Assembly: GCA_007922305.1 (NCBI GenBank)
Contig: ML677335.1
Location: 23,402,867-23,466,866 of the forward strand
Source: Dermatemys mawii
Taxonomy: Eukaryota; Chordata; Testudines; Dermatemydidae
Direction of reading: 5' to 3'
DNA length: 64,000 nucleotides
Shown here: piece by piece, positions 13,164 to 23,830 of the stretch
Numbering within the stretch: the stretch's first letter is position 1
Layout of the letters: each line of letters opens with the position of its first letter
Translations under genes and position numbers: made by a program
The notes under the pieces: generated by a model
Told to the model about the DNA's origin: nothing
Databases searched by the model: none
Seen by the model: only the letters and a program-made list of their open reading frames with translations

Positions 13164-14340
13164 TGATTTAGGGCCCAGTCTAAAGCCCATTGAAGTCAAT
13201 GGACAGGCTGCCTTTCCTTCAGTGGGTATTGGATCAGGCACTTATTTCGGTGGCCTTTGATTCACTTGGGAAAACAAAGCATGCTGGGGTTCTGTTTACA
13301 GAGCACATTTTCTGTTCAGCACTCACTTATTGCCTCTCACTCTCGCTCTCTCTGTCTCCATACATACATGACTTATTGGATGGGTTTTCATTAGAATTTA
13401 TGTACTATCTGTAAGGGAATGCAGCAGCTCCAGCCTGACTATTAATGACCCTTTCATGCAATAGCAAAGGCCACTTAGCTGACTCAGTTGAAGAGTTTTA
13501 CTGCCAGCCTGTCCATCTCATTCTGCCTATGTCTGTCTTATTCCTTTAGAGAGTGATATAAAAACGTCTGTGATTTTCACTTAGAGCAAATGTGTGTGTG
13601 TGTATTTAGAGAGAAAATGCAAAATATGTGCCTACAAGGCTTAAGTTGTGTAGGTATAACAAAAATTGGGGAAAAGGGAAATAGTCATGGTTTATAAAGT
13701 TTAGCTACACTGTATGTTTTGTGTGCATTGGATTATGCGTTTAGCCTCAGTGAAATATGGGTTGTAGAATTGGGCCCTAATTATGCAGCTTAATATGTTG
13801 GGTAGCATTTTTCCATGCAAAGGTCCCACTGAATGTAAATGGAACTACTTGTGTGAATAAGTGGTACTGAGTGTGAGTGAAGGTTGCAAAATTGGACGCT
13901 TAAGGAAAACAGGAATAAAAACAACTCTTCATTGTCCTGATTCTTGCCAATGTTAACTGTGTAGCCTTAATATCACAGGCACATAATTGCTTGTATTTAA
14001 CTTCCTAGGCTTTTAAAAAAAAAAAAAAAGGGTAGTAAAGGGTGGTGGTGGGGAACCATGAATAAACTATCCTAATGTGGACTTCCTGGAGCCAAAGGTA
14101 CATTCCTTCTACGCACTCTACTAATATGAAATCTTTGAAATATACAATCCTTTAACCTCGCCATTTGTACACCTGCTTTGCATGGTTATTCTGGAGATAT
14201 TGTTTTTAAACATTTTGGGTTGTTTGTCTTTTGTTTTTCAAAATTTCCTGTGAATGTTTTTCAGTTTTTCCAATTGAAAACTGAAACTATAAACTTCAAA
14301 GATCTTTTGTCCATTTGTTTGCATTTGGAAAGGAGGACGA
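13164..14340. other. unassigned DNA before the Penelope-like element
   Basis: Nothing coding is recognised. An A run lies at about 14016-14029. The older 'attgaagtcaatgg' repeat phrase occurs near 13190. Confidence 0.5.
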
Positions 14341-14344
14341 TGAC

Positions 14345-14752
14345 TGTCTGTATCTGCACGAGTTTTTTCATGAAGTTGATGGATTTCCACATATCTATTT
14401 AAGGGACACCATCATAGGACCTAACCACATCAGCCACACCATCAGGGGCTCGTTCACATGCACATCTACCAATGTGATATATGCCATCATGCGCCAGCAA
14501 TGCCCCTCTGTCATGTACATTGGCCAAACTGGACAGTCTCTATGCAAAAGAATAAATGGACACAAATCAGACATCAAGAATTATAACATTCAAAATCAGT
14601 AGCAGAATATTTCAATCTCCCTGGTCACTCAGTATGTGAGATCAACAGATATAAAAGTGGCAGTTCTTCAACAAAAAACTTCAGACTCCAACATGAAACT
14701 GCAGAACTGGAATTAATTTGCAAACTGGACACCATCACATAAGGCCTGAATA
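14345..14752 (+). pseudogene. GIY-YIG endonuclease domain of a PLE, truncated and decayed
   Basis: In the frame that contains an open stretch to 14602, the translation shows VIY, then ten residues later YIGQT, then LCKRINGHKSDI. These correspond to the GIY...YIG core with the conserved arginine and the following histidine helix of PLE nucleases. In the intact family this domain nicks target DNA for target-primed reverse transcription. The frame stops at 14600-14602, but similarity to the family's C-terminal part continues to about 14745 (QHETAELELICKLDT-like residues), so at least one frameshift or stop is present. The ATG at 14315 is a chance start. There is no upstream reverse transcriptase in the window. 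Confidence 0.75.
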
Positions 14753-15004
14753 AAAACTGGGAGTGGTTGGGTCATTACAAAATATAAATCTAATTTCCCC
14801 CATGCTAATTTCCCCCTACTGTCACTCACACCTCCTTGTCAACTGTTCGAAATGGGACACTCTCATTACCAATACAAAAGTTATTTTTCCTCCCTTGGTG
14901 TCCTACTGTTAATTGAATTGTTTCGTTAGACTGCCTCACACTTGGTAAGGCAACTCCCATCTTTTTATTTATTTATACCTGCTCCTGTATTTTCCACTCC
15001 ATGC

Positions 15005-15044
15005 ATCGGATGAAGTGGGTTCTAGCCCACGAAAGCTTCTGCCC
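15005..15044 (+). ncRNA. hammerhead-ribozyme-like motif of the PLE 3' end
   Basis: A CGGATGA box is followed by a 5-bp stem (gtggg/cccac, 15015-15030) and gaaa, in the order of a hammerhead core (CUGANGA, stem II, GAAA). PLEs are known to carry hammerhead ribozymes in their terminal repeats. Against this, the second base of the box is changed from U, an extra A lies between the box and stem II, and no convincing stem I is seen. It is better called hammerhead-like, and probably inactive in this copy. Confidence 0.35.
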
Positions 15045-15090
15045 AAATAAATTTGTTAGTCTCTAAGATGCCACAAGGACTCCTCCTGGT

Positions 15091-17172
15091 TTGAACTGAA
15101 TGTATGTTCCAGTGTGTGGATGTATGTTCACATATATCATATCTTCATATTATATCGCTGGTAATATTAACACTTTTTATACCATGAAAGATGGTCCTTA
15201 TTACATTCTAATTCTGTTAATGGAGTTTACATCAGCTCACAGCATTATTGAGGGACGTGGTCTTTTTGGGGTCCCCTTATTATCCACTTAGAGGGGGCTA
15301 GCAGCAGGCCTTTTCAAAGAAATGCAAGGACAGCTGTTTTCTGGCTTCACAAAAAATATGTGTATAATATGTTGGCTGCTGTTCTGCTTTTAGTACAATC
15401 TGCTGAGTAATGGGATAATTGATTAAAGCTCAGTAAGAGAGAGGGAGCGACGGTTGCCCTGCAGGTTGCAAAGTGATCCAAGTGTTATTGTCCCTGAGTG
15501 GTTACTTTTTGCTATCTATTAACATCTGCATCGTCTGTACGTTACTGAACTCCTTTAAATCTTCTTAGTGTAGGCACAGCATGCCTCAGTGGCACATGAC
15601 TAGGATGCATCACTACATTTGGTCTGCTGGTTGGTTTGTTCGTTTCCCTGGCCTAGGCCGGGTAGTGAAGGGGAGTGCATTGTGAACAGTGATCCATGCC
15701 CCCTCACTCCTTTAAATGATGAAGAGCAAAGTAATTCAGTTTCTCCCCTTCCCTTTGTGCCTGCCTGCTTCTCTCCAAGCTGAGTTACCTGGCTGCTACT
15801 CCTTCACCAAGGCCTCCTGCCAGATTCTTTTAGAAATTTTATTTGTCTTTTCTTTCCTCATCCATTGCTTATCTGCCTTTTTCAAGTGGGTTTTCATTGA
15901 ACTGCTAAGTCACTTGTTCGGAGACTGGAATGTGTCCCAGGATTCTTTGCATGACTGCAGAATCTCCTTTAAAGAGTCCTGGTGACTGGCGCCACAGCTG
16001 AGTGGGGAACTGAAAACCCATTTCTAAGTGGGAGCCCACTTCCAAAGAGGAGCTGAGGACCAAGCTAGAAAACGCTTTTTTCTTAAAGGAGAGAGAGTTT
16101 TCTGTATAAATTAAACTGGAGGACCCTGACTGGGATGATGCACTGTGTGGTAGTGTCCCTCAGCCCCAAAATGTGTCCTGACCCTACACTGGGTAGAGCT
16201 CTAAGGCCTATGCTAATGGTGTGTGCGCACTGCCCCTTTAAATGCTGGTAATCCTAAGGTGGCAGAGCTCAGAGAGAGTACAGTAGTCAGTAGAAAACAG
16301 TTCTGGCTGGAATTGTTTGAGGATTGAACTCTAGTAGTGGGGCTGGAAGTAGTTTATGAACAAGGACACTGCTGCTCCTTTCTTGAATATTTTGCTGTTC
16401 TTTTCTTTTCTTTTATTTATTTTCTTGTTCTGATCCAGTTAAAATCCTTGTCGTTAATTTAAGGGAATGGGTGGGTGGGTTTTTGAGAGACATAAGAAAA
16501 ATAAATGGCAAAGATGGAGTCCTTTTTGGAAACAGCAAGCAGATTGCTGCATTGAATTGAAGCACTGAAGAAGAAGAAGAAAATGTAAAATAATGGTAAA
16601 AGTGATTACATATGGGGTTAAATAGATGGTCACTACTTTTATGAAAAAGTGAGTTTGTTTTTCCCCACGAAAGCGGTTGTAGGATTTTTATGCTAATAAC
16701 AGAGGAGATAGTCACATAAAAACATCCATTATCCTAACTCTGGTTGAAAAAGAGGTATTTGCAGCCCTGAAATATGTATAGGTTTCCCTAAGTGAATGCT
16801 GAAAACTTGACTAAAGTGTTTAAAAACCCCCTCTCCCCCGCAAAAAAACCCCAAACAAAACAGTAAGTTCTCCAAGCAAACTTCCTTTGAGAGAAGGGCT
16901 TTCATTTAAAAAAACCCAAAGGGATAGGGAAAATATCAGATTTTCCTGGCTAGTCCTAAAATGCTGTTCATACCTGTCATCTAGGTAACTATCCAGTTCT
17001 ACTAGAAGCCCTCAGGAATGGTTCTGTATCTGGGATCAGAGTCCAGAACTAGGAGAGGCTGCTGAGTATTGTTCACAGAGAGAAACTGAACCTGGAAACC
17101 ATGGTGGATATTGCCTTGGTGGTTAAGTCCCTCGGAGAAATGCATTGCAGTTCAAGAGAGCCCTTACACATC
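15091..17172. other. unassigned non-coding DNA
   Basis: No recognisable gene. A region at 16150-16400 has some promoter-like wording (cccctttaaatg) but no mate or boundaries to call it an LTR. A short aag-rich repeat lies at 16562-16580. Confidence 0.5.
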
Positions 17173-17180
17173 ACATAAAG

Positions 17181-18376
17181 CAGTGCCTCTCAACCTTTCC
17201 AGACTACTGTACCTTTTTAGGAGTCTGATTTGTCTTGCGTATTCCCAAGTTACACCTCACTTAACAACTATGTGCTTACAAAATCAGACATAAAAATACA
17301 AAAGTGTCACAGCACCACACTGTTACCGAAAAATTGCTTCACTTCTCATTTTTACCATATAATTATAAAATAAATCAATTGGAATATAAATATTGTACTT
17401 ACATTTCTGCGTATAGCAGAGGTGGGCAAACTACGGCCTGCGGGACACATGTGGCCCGCCGGCCGTTTTCATCCGGCTCGCGAGCTGGGGCTGGGGCGTG
17501 GGTCCAGAGGCCCCACTTCCCCGGCCTGCCGCGGGTCCCCGCATGCGGGGAGCCACTCGGCCCCGCACTCCCTGGCAGGGGGCCGGATGGAGCGCGGGAG
17601 CCACGGGGCCCCGCACTCCTGGACAAGGCCCGCCCTGCAGTCCCTGGCTGGGGGCCGGATGGAGTGCAGGGAGCCGCTCGGCCCCACGCTTCCCAGCCAG
17701 GGGCCGGATGGAGCGTGGGGAGCTGCAGGTCCCTGTACTCCCTGGCCTGGGGCCGTGTCGAGTGCGGGGAGCTGTGGGGCCCTGTGCTCCCTGGCCAGGG
17801 CCGGGTCCAGGAGCACCCAGGGGATTAAGGTAAGCGGTGGGGGGATATCAGGAGGGAGTAGTCAGGGAACAAAAGTGGGGGGATTAGATGGGGGGTAGGG
17901 TCCCGGGGAGTGGTGGTTAGGGTGGGGGATCTCGGAAGGGGGCAGTCAGGGAACAAAGGGGGAGATTTGATGGGGGTAGGGTTCTGGGGCGGCAGTTGGG
18001 GAGGGTCTCCAGAGGGGGTGATCAGGGGACAAGGAGTTGGGGTTGGATGGGTCGGGGGTTCTGAGGGGGGCAGTTAGGGTGTGGGAAGTGGGTAGGGGTT
18101 GGATAAGGGGCGGAGTCAGGCTTCCCTACCTGGCCCTCCGCACAATTTTCTAACCCCAATGTGGCCCTTGGGCCAAAAAGTTTGCCCACCCCTGGTGTAT
18201 AGCATATAGAGCAGTATAAACAAGTCATTGTATGAAATTTTAGCGTGTATTGACTTCGCTAGTGCATTTTATGTGGCCTGTTATAAAACCAGGCAAATAT
18301 CTAAATGAGTTTATGTACCCCGGGAACTCTTCTGGGTATCCCCAGGGGTATGAGTACGCCTGTTTGAGAACCACTG
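17181..18376 (+). mobile_element. hAT-like element (outer), interrupted by another hAT-like element
   Basis: The ends are cagtgcctctcaacc and gtttgagaaccactg, an inverted repeat of hAT type. The flanks at 17173-17180 and 18377-18384 are an exact 8-bp TSD, acataaag. Without the inner insertion (17417-18194 plus its TSD) the element is about 410 bp of AT-rich DNA with no coding capacity. It predates the inner element. Confidence 0.9.
17417..18194 (+). mobile_element. hAT-like element (inner) with GC-rich tandem repeats
   Basis: The ends cagaggtgggcaaacta and agtttgcccacccctg are inverted repeats. The 8-bp flanks gcgtatag (17409-17416) and gtgtatag (18195-18202) differ at one base, consistent with an aged TSD. 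About 17560-17810 holds four or so imperfect repeats of a ~55-60-bp unit containing 'ggggccggatggag'. About 17830-18110 holds 'gtcagggaacaa...ggggga' units. These arrays explain the long false open frames here (up to 174 codons). It is the same family as 3970-4580. Confidence 0.9.
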
Positions 18377-18681
18377 ACATAAAGGAAGGAAACCCCTGGA
18401 AGGAAGGTGACCAGAGTTTCTATCCCCAGGAAGACATCAGAAAGCTGGAGGGACCTATTGTTTCTATTGTTTGGGTATTGTCATCCCCAGCAATGATTTT
18501 TCAATAAGCTAAAGTGCGGCTCTATGATAAGAGGACATCTAACTTACACAGGGACAGAAATTAAAGCAATTCCTGTGTATTTTTATGTATGTGAATATAC
18601 CATATCAGCTACGGGAATCTGAAGGCAAAAACTGCACCTATGTATAATGAGATCAGTTGTGATTTATACCACTTCTGAGAA

Positions 18682-18972
18682 TTGTTTGTGGTACAGAATC
18701 AATGGGATGCTAATGTTCCATGTTGGGTTAATGTAAATATAAATAATGTAAATAGGAGGATAGATATTGATACAGGTGCTGGAATAGCTGTAATTTCTAA
18801 AGAAATGCACAAGCCAAAATTTGCTAATATTAAACTAAGAACTGAAGCTATATTGAAAAACTATAGCCAAGGTGAGATGAACACTGTAGAATGCTTTCCA
18901 GGTCAATACAGTACTTGTTTTTTGTTTTATACCATTAATTGTTACAGAGGCAAATGGTCCTTCACTAATTAG
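18682..18972 (+). pseudogene. aspartic protease region of Ty3/gypsy pol
   Basis: An open stretch of 96 codons contains IDIDTGAG at residues 27-34. The DTGA box is the catalytic aspartate motif of retroelement proteases (Asp30, codon 18769-18771), followed by hydrophobic AVIS as expected. The partner flap region is not clear. In the intact element the protease would mature Gag-Pol. The chosen ATG is arbitrary, since the domain was part of a polyprotein. Confidence 0.7.
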
Positions 18973-19079
18973 CAATAATTGACTTCACAAGATTAATCTG
19001 AATTGGAGCCCAGTACACATCTCTTCGATCTAGTAAAGAAATTAAGAGAAGAATGTGAATCTGTTTTTTATATAGACGT

Positions 19080-19914
19080 GGGGTTAGTTAAAGACATAAT
19101 AAAGAAACTGCACATTACGTTGTCCTTCCAAAACTACGGAAGGCTCATCCTTTGCCTTATGGTTTGTGAGGACATGTAAAAAGGCAATTAGAATGGAAGA
19201 ACCATGGAAAAATGTCACCTATAATTCAGTGAATAGGTTACACTGCTTGTGTGTTTCTACTACTGATGGAAGTGCAAGTAGGTACTAGAAAGGCATTCTG
19301 AATCCCTGGATCAGGGCAGATCAGTATCCAGTTCCAAAACCTACCATACAAATGGTGCTACCATACAAAACAATTAATGATGATAAACTGGCAGAAAAGA
19401 ACAAGTTCATAAAACTTGATCTATCTCAAGCATATTGACAGGTGGCAGGGGAGCCAGAGTCTTAAAAAAATAAAATAAAATAAAAAAAAAAAATCTCATA
19501 GTGAACAAACATAAAAGGGTTGGTCAGATACAAAAGTCTCTCAGGTAGTGTAGCTAGAGCCTAGCCATATTTCAAAGAATAATGGATCAAGTTCCTCAGT
19601 CTTTGAACCATCTTGTTTTATTGATATGACATTAAGAACACTTGAGAAACCTTGAAGAGGTTCTAAAAAGGCCACAAAAGTATGCATTTAGAAGTAAGGG
19701 AATAAAGTGTGCTTTCTTCCAGAAGCAAGTTGATTATTTAGGGTATAGCACATACTATAGAGGGGCTATATCCCTTAAAAGAAAAACAGAAGCTTCTGAG
19801 AATGTGCCTGTAGTTCAAAATGTTTCTGAGTTGAGGTCATTTTTGGCTTCATTAAACTATCCTGGAGGGTTTATACTGAAATTGTCTGCAAAATGGGTTT
19901 GGACGAAGAAGTAA
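19080..19914 (+). pseudogene. reverse transcriptase region of Ty3/gypsy pol
   Basis: Motif A of gypsy reverse transcriptases, KLDLSQAY, reads at 19412-19435 and is followed at once by a stop. The polymerase box that should contain YxDD near 19615-19640 is broken by a frame change and retains only one aspartate. The thumb region (LEEVLKRPQKY...KCAFFQKQVDYLGY) is open from 19642 to 19914 and ends with the ELRSFLASLNYPGGF-type connection segment. An A-rich block at 19463-19492 is a local insertion or expansion. It is inactive. Confidence 0.8.
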
Positions 19915-20350
19915 AATAAGACTTTTGAGGAAGCAACAGCAAAACAGAGTACTTGTGATGTTTTTGGTAATCTTAATTCAGAGCTTCCCTGCCTGTTAGC
20001 ATGCAGTACTTTTCCAGTAGAATAGGAGATATAATTTCTAACACATGCAAAAATGGAACAAGAAACCCATAGCATTTACTAAAAGAACATTAACAAAAAC
20101 TGGAAAGAATTCACTCAAATGGCAAGCGGCACTAGATGTTGTTTTTGACATCATTACATTTAATGAACATTTATTGAGAGAGAAATTTACCTTATTAATT
20201 GATCATAAGCTTTTGGAAAAGATAGTAGGCCCAAAAGCAAATATTCTGTCTCTGGTAGTAGCCAGGATTCAGAGGAGGGCTTTAATTTCAGTGGCATATC
20301 AGTACAGTGTGGAGTATAAGTGTTCAGTGCAACTTGAAAACAATGATTAA
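19915..20350 (+). pseudogene. RNase H region of Ty3/gypsy pol
   Basis: An open stretch at 20045-20350 shows KFTLLIDHKLLEKIVGPK and then ARIQRRALISVAYQYSVEY, matching the conserved second half of gypsy RNase H (TDHK...GPK...ARLQRW). The first half is degraded, with stops between 19915 and 20045. The usual DALSR ending is lost after LENND. Confidence 0.75.
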
Positions 20351-20463
20351 TTAACCCAATAGTCTCTCAAAGTAGAGACCCAGCTAGAAATAGAATCGTT
20401 GTATAGCAGTATCTCTTTCTTAGAGGATCTTCCCATTACTGCAAAAGAGTAAATCATAGAAAC

Positions 20464-20739
20464 TAAGGGCTGGGCTACACTAAGGGGAAGGGTCAACCTA
20501 AGATACGCATTTGCATAGCTGAAGTCACAGTACCTCAGGTCGACTTACCTGGCCGTCCCCATGGCGGCAGTTTGACCGTGGCCGCTCCCCACTGACTCTG
20601 CTTACTCTTCCTGCCGAGGTGGAATACGGATGTTGATTTGGCAATCGATTTATCGTGTCTAGATGAGACTCGATAAATTGATCCCCGATACATCGAGTGC
20701 TATCCGCTGATCCGACGGGTAATGTAGCCGTACCCTAAG
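20464..20739. mobile_element. palindromic MITE inside the Ty3/gypsy remnant
   Basis: The ends taagggctgggctacac and gtagccgtaccctaa are imperfect inverted repeats. The interior carries a second inverted pair (aatcgatttatcgtgtct / gagactcgataaattgat, 20644-20685). It splits the pol remnant between RNase H and integrase, so it inserted after the retrotransposon. No coding capacity. Confidence 0.75.
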
Positions 20740-20875
20740 TAATGTCCTGTTTCAAGAGTGTAATATACTCTTTGTGGCTGGTAAAATAATATAACGAATG
20801 AGTAATTTTATCTTTGCTCTTCTAGGAAAAACTGAGTGTTCTGAGAACAATTGTTTAAAATAGGGTGCAAGAATG

Positions 20876-21225
20876 GTGATACTCAAAAGTTTAATGGCAA
20901 GATGCTATTTGAATTATATGATTATTCCCAAGGCATACTGGAAAGAAAAAGGTTAGCTAGACGTTATTTGTGGAGATGAAACAGATAAGATATTGAAGGA
21001 GTAATTAAGCAATGTGAACTCTCTAGTCATCACTGAAATGTATCCCAAGACCTTCCATGTAATCTGTGTAAGTGGGCCACTAAGCCTTGGCAAAGAATAC
21101 ATGCTGATTTTGGTAGAGTACATACTGTTTTGGTAAAGAAGAATAACCAAATGTATTTAATGATAGTTACAAGGTAGTCAGAAGTGGTACACATGTCAGC
21201 CTCTATTGAGGACTAGAGGAAACTT
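20876..21225 (+). pseudogene. integrase N-terminal and core region of Ty3/gypsy pol
   Basis: Reading through stops, LARRYLW and IKQCELS resemble the H2C2 zinc-binding linker of gypsy integrases, and PWQRIHADF (21085-21111) is the hallmark start of the catalytic core with its first aspartate. The zinc motif is incomplete. The region is cut at about 21225 by a CR1 3' tail. Confidence 0.7.
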
Positions 21226-21366
21226 TTCTTGGGAGCAGGTTATTTCATAACTGTGTATTGCTGAGTTTCTTGCATCTCCTCTAGAGCATCTGCTTCTGGC
21301 CACCATTGGAAACAGAACAAGGGCTACATGGACCACTACTCTGATCCAGTATGGCAGTTTTCATAT
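21226..21366 (+). mobile_element. CR1 LINE 3' terminus
   Basis: The phrases 'gcatctgcttctggccac' and 'gatccagtatggcag' are those of the 3' end of reptilian CR1-type LINEs in plus orientation. It is a short, 5'-truncated copy inserted in the integrase region. Confidence 0.7.
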
Positions 21367-21390
21367 CACACACACTTCGGCTACGTAGAC

Positions 21391-21688
21391 CAGGGTAGGC
21401 AACCTATGGCCAAAGGTGGCATGCAAACTGATTTTCAGTGGCACTCACACTGCATACGTCCTGGCCACTGGTCTGGGGGAGCTCTGCATTTTAATTTAAT
21501 TTTAAATGAAGCTTCTTAAACATTTTATAAACCTTATTTACTTTACATAAACAATAGTTTAGTTATATATTATAGACTTATAGAAAGAGACCTACAAACA
21601 TTAAAATGTATTACTGGCACACGAAACATTAAATTAGAGTGAATAAACGAGGACTCGGCACACCACTTCTGAAAGGTTGCCGACCCCG
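21391..21688 (-). mobile_element. hAT-like MITE, 'ggcaacct' family, reverse orientation
   Basis: It begins cagggtaggcaacc and ends ggttgccgaccccg. The interior is the reverse complement of 11206-11516. The flanks acgtagac (21383-21390) and atgtagac (21689-21696) match at 7 of 8 bases and are read as the TSD. Integrase-like sequence resumes immediately after it. Confidence 0.85.
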
Positions 21689-21689
21689 A

Positions 21690-22300
21690 TGTAGACTATG
21701 GAAGCATTATCAGCTGTGTCTGCTGCACATGATTTGCCTGAATAAATAGTTTGGAATAACAGTTCACATTGTTTCAGAGGGATTTCAGATTTTCCTCAAG
21801 AAGAATGTAGTAAAACACACTAGATCATCTACTTCTTATTCAGCATTATATAGGTTAAAAGAATGCTTTGTGAGACACTTGAGTCATTAGAGAAAAACAA
21901 GGGTAGAACGCTCCAAAGCTGTATTGCAGACTGTGTTTTATTGTATAGGTCAGCACTACAGACCACTACACAGAAAACTCCAGCAGAGTTATTTCTTAAA
22001 CATCAGTTATGAACCAGATTCAATTTGCTTGGACCGGACATAGCAAAAAAACTAGATGGAAAAACAGCAGAAAGCAAGGAACCCACAACATAAGCCTCAG
22101 AGATTTTTATCTAGAACAAAGGTTATTGATTTTTAATTACAAGGGAGGAGAAAAGTGTAGGGGGAAGAGGCTAGACACCTGTTGTAAGAAAGATATTGAG
22201 ATCAGTGACATGTCTGGTTGAGGTAAATGGAGCCATAATGAAGAAGTGTATTGTCACTGAGGGCCAGAGAATAGAAGAGAAATTTAAATGGATGCTTACC
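21690..22300 (+). pseudogene. integrase C-terminal part of Ty3/gypsy pol
   Basis: After the inserted hAT-like MITE, the plus strand resumes integrase similarity: a degraded catalytic region (near 21740-21800), then LLYRSALQTTTQKTPAEL (about 21941-21994), which is the conserved YR.TP...TPAEL block, and an NYKGGEK-like C-terminal segment near 22136-22160. Several stops interrupt it. Confidence 0.7.
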
Positions 22301-22522
22301 ATGTAATTACTGTGAAAGAAAATTGTTCTCCTTTTCATTGGCCTGATGATGGTATCAGTGTCAATATAAATGCAGAAAATGAATCTAAAGATGCAAATGT
22401 TACTGTAGAAAATTAATCTGAACTGGAGAAGCAAGTGACAACTGCTCTTCCTGATGTGCCCATCCAACCAAAACAGAATCATAAGCCTCCCAAAGGTCTA
22501 AACCTATAATTTTAAAAATAAC

Positions 22523-22796
22523 AAGGGAGGAGAGCAGTATGCAAAATGCTAAGAACTGTCGCTACTGCACCTTTAAGACCTGGAACATTCTGTATGCAGA
22601 GTTCAAAACAAGAGTCCCGTCATTTGGAAGCAATTGCAATGAGAGTTGGTTGGAAACCAAACCCAAGAATGCAGCAAGGACCGATGTAGCTTGCAAGGAA
22701 GGGCCCTCTCATTGAATCAGAGCAAGAAAATAAACCAAAGTCCTCATAGTTTGTTTAATGACATGTCTGGCTGACTGTTTTTTGGGAAACATAACA
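22523..22796 (+). repeat. probable polypurine tract and 3' LTR of the Ty3/gypsy element
   Basis: A purine run (aagggaggagag, 22523-22534) follows the integrase remnant, as a polypurine tract should. The next ~260 bp start near tgcaaaatg and could end at ataaca (22796), with an aataaa signal at 22729-22734. No second copy was found in the window, so the LTR call rests on position and signals alone. Confidence 0.45.
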
Positions 22797-22860
22797 GCCC
22801 AGTGGAACAAGTCAGGATCAGAGTTTCACTGCAGTAAGAGTGTGAGCAAGCCAAACATCT

Positions 22861-23154
22861 TTAGGACTTTGTCCACATGGGAAAATTTTTCCAGTTATAC
22901 AGATACTGTACACAGGCCTTACCCTCACTGCGTGTAGACACTTTTCCTGTATTAGAGTGGGGGTTTTTTGGGCTTAACTTAAACTCCTTCCCAAGCGACA
23001 TAAACTAACCTGAAAAAGACATTTTTACACCAGAATAAGTGTATCTGCATGGGGTGGGTGGTGTGTGCATGTGTGTTCATATCATTATATCTGTGTAAAT
23101 TCACACATTAAATTATGTCAAAAAAAAAATCTTCCCTGTATAGACAAGGCCTTA
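22861..23154. mobile_element. MITE with short terminal inverted repeats
   Basis: The left end ttaggactttgtccacatgg and the right end cctgtatagacaaggcctta are imperfect inverted repeats. The interior is T- and A-rich, with no coding capacity. The ends resemble those of other MITEs here that start with a 'gtctacac' motif. Confidence 0.65.
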
Positions 23155-23830
23155 GAAGATCCTTATTATACCATGGCAGTGGTGGGGATGAGGGGTCCTC
23201 ACTGGCTGGCTGTGCCACAGGGGAAGAGAGGCCAGTGAGGTCAGACAGCTGCCTACTGAAGTCCAGAAGTGGGGAGGGGGCCAGACAGCCAGAGCTGAAG
23301 AACTTAGTGAAATGGAAGCACAAGTATGCCATCTTCCTCTCCACAATCTGAACAGGAAAGCAACCTATTTACATTTTTTTTTAAAATATATGAACTTTGC
23401 ATTGATGGAAGATGGGAGGTTTGACAGTCCTGGAGCCTTGAATCCTCTGTCTTACTACTAAAAATAGGCGCTGCATGGACAAGAACAGTGAAAGCTGCCC
23501 CACCATTAAGCCCAGCTACTAGCCTGGAGGGGGTCTCTAGTCTCCAGGCCCCCTCAGTTGACATTTATCAGATTTCTTTTTTAAATTCAATACATTCAGT
23601 CAGTAGACCTTATATACATGCTGAACATTTTGGCTCAGCTGAAGTGTGCTGTCAGTATAGTATCTGATAGGTCCTCTGCCATAGAGTCTATATCTAACCC
23701 TTGTGTGGGGTTAGTTTTGTAGGTTTTTCTCTCTACAACTATCTGAACATACTATACTCTTGTTCCTCAGACAGGGAGCCTTGCAAATGTAAATATACAT
23801 TCTAGATGACACTGTACTTAAAGGTTTATG
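23155..23830. other. unassigned DNA
   Basis: No gene or repeat family is recognised. An open frame of 78 codons at 23115-23351 shows no known domain. Confidence 0.5.

Larger units (their letters stand above)
14345..15090 (+). mobile_element. 3' part of a Penelope-like retroelement (PLE)
   Basis: This is a 5'-truncated PLE. It holds the end of the coding region (GIY-YIG endonuclease, listed separately), a ~250-bp 3' untranslated region and a terminal segment with the motif gatgaagtggg...cccacgaaagctt followed by aaataaatttgttagtctct. The same terminal sequence recurs at 28601-28747 and 50061-50485. PLEs encode a telomerase-related reverse transcriptase and usually a GIY-YIG nuclease. Here the reverse transcriptase is absent because of truncation. 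Confidence 0.8.
18600..22796 (+). mobile_element. decayed Ty3/gypsy LTR retrotransposon, multiply interrupted
   Basis: Pol domains occur in Ty3/gypsy order on the plus strand: protease near 18682-18972, reverse transcriptase 19080-19914, RNase H about 19915-20350, integrase 20876-21225 and 21690-22300, then a polypurine tract and a probable 3' LTR. Each domain carries stops and frameshifts. A MITE (20464-20739), a CR1 tail (21226-21366) and a hAT-like MITE (21391-21688) interrupt it. No 5' LTR was found. The gag part is absent or unrecognisable upstream. Confidence 0.85.

Noticed and set aside
16150..16400. LTR-like wording (cccctttaaatg, later T-rich end)
   Set aside because: No partner LTR, polypurine tract or primer site. 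Boundaries cannot be set.
17304..17828. 174-codon frame and its overlapping 158- and 115-codon neighbours
   Set aside because: They arise from GC-rich tandem repeats in a hAT-like element and cross its left boundary.
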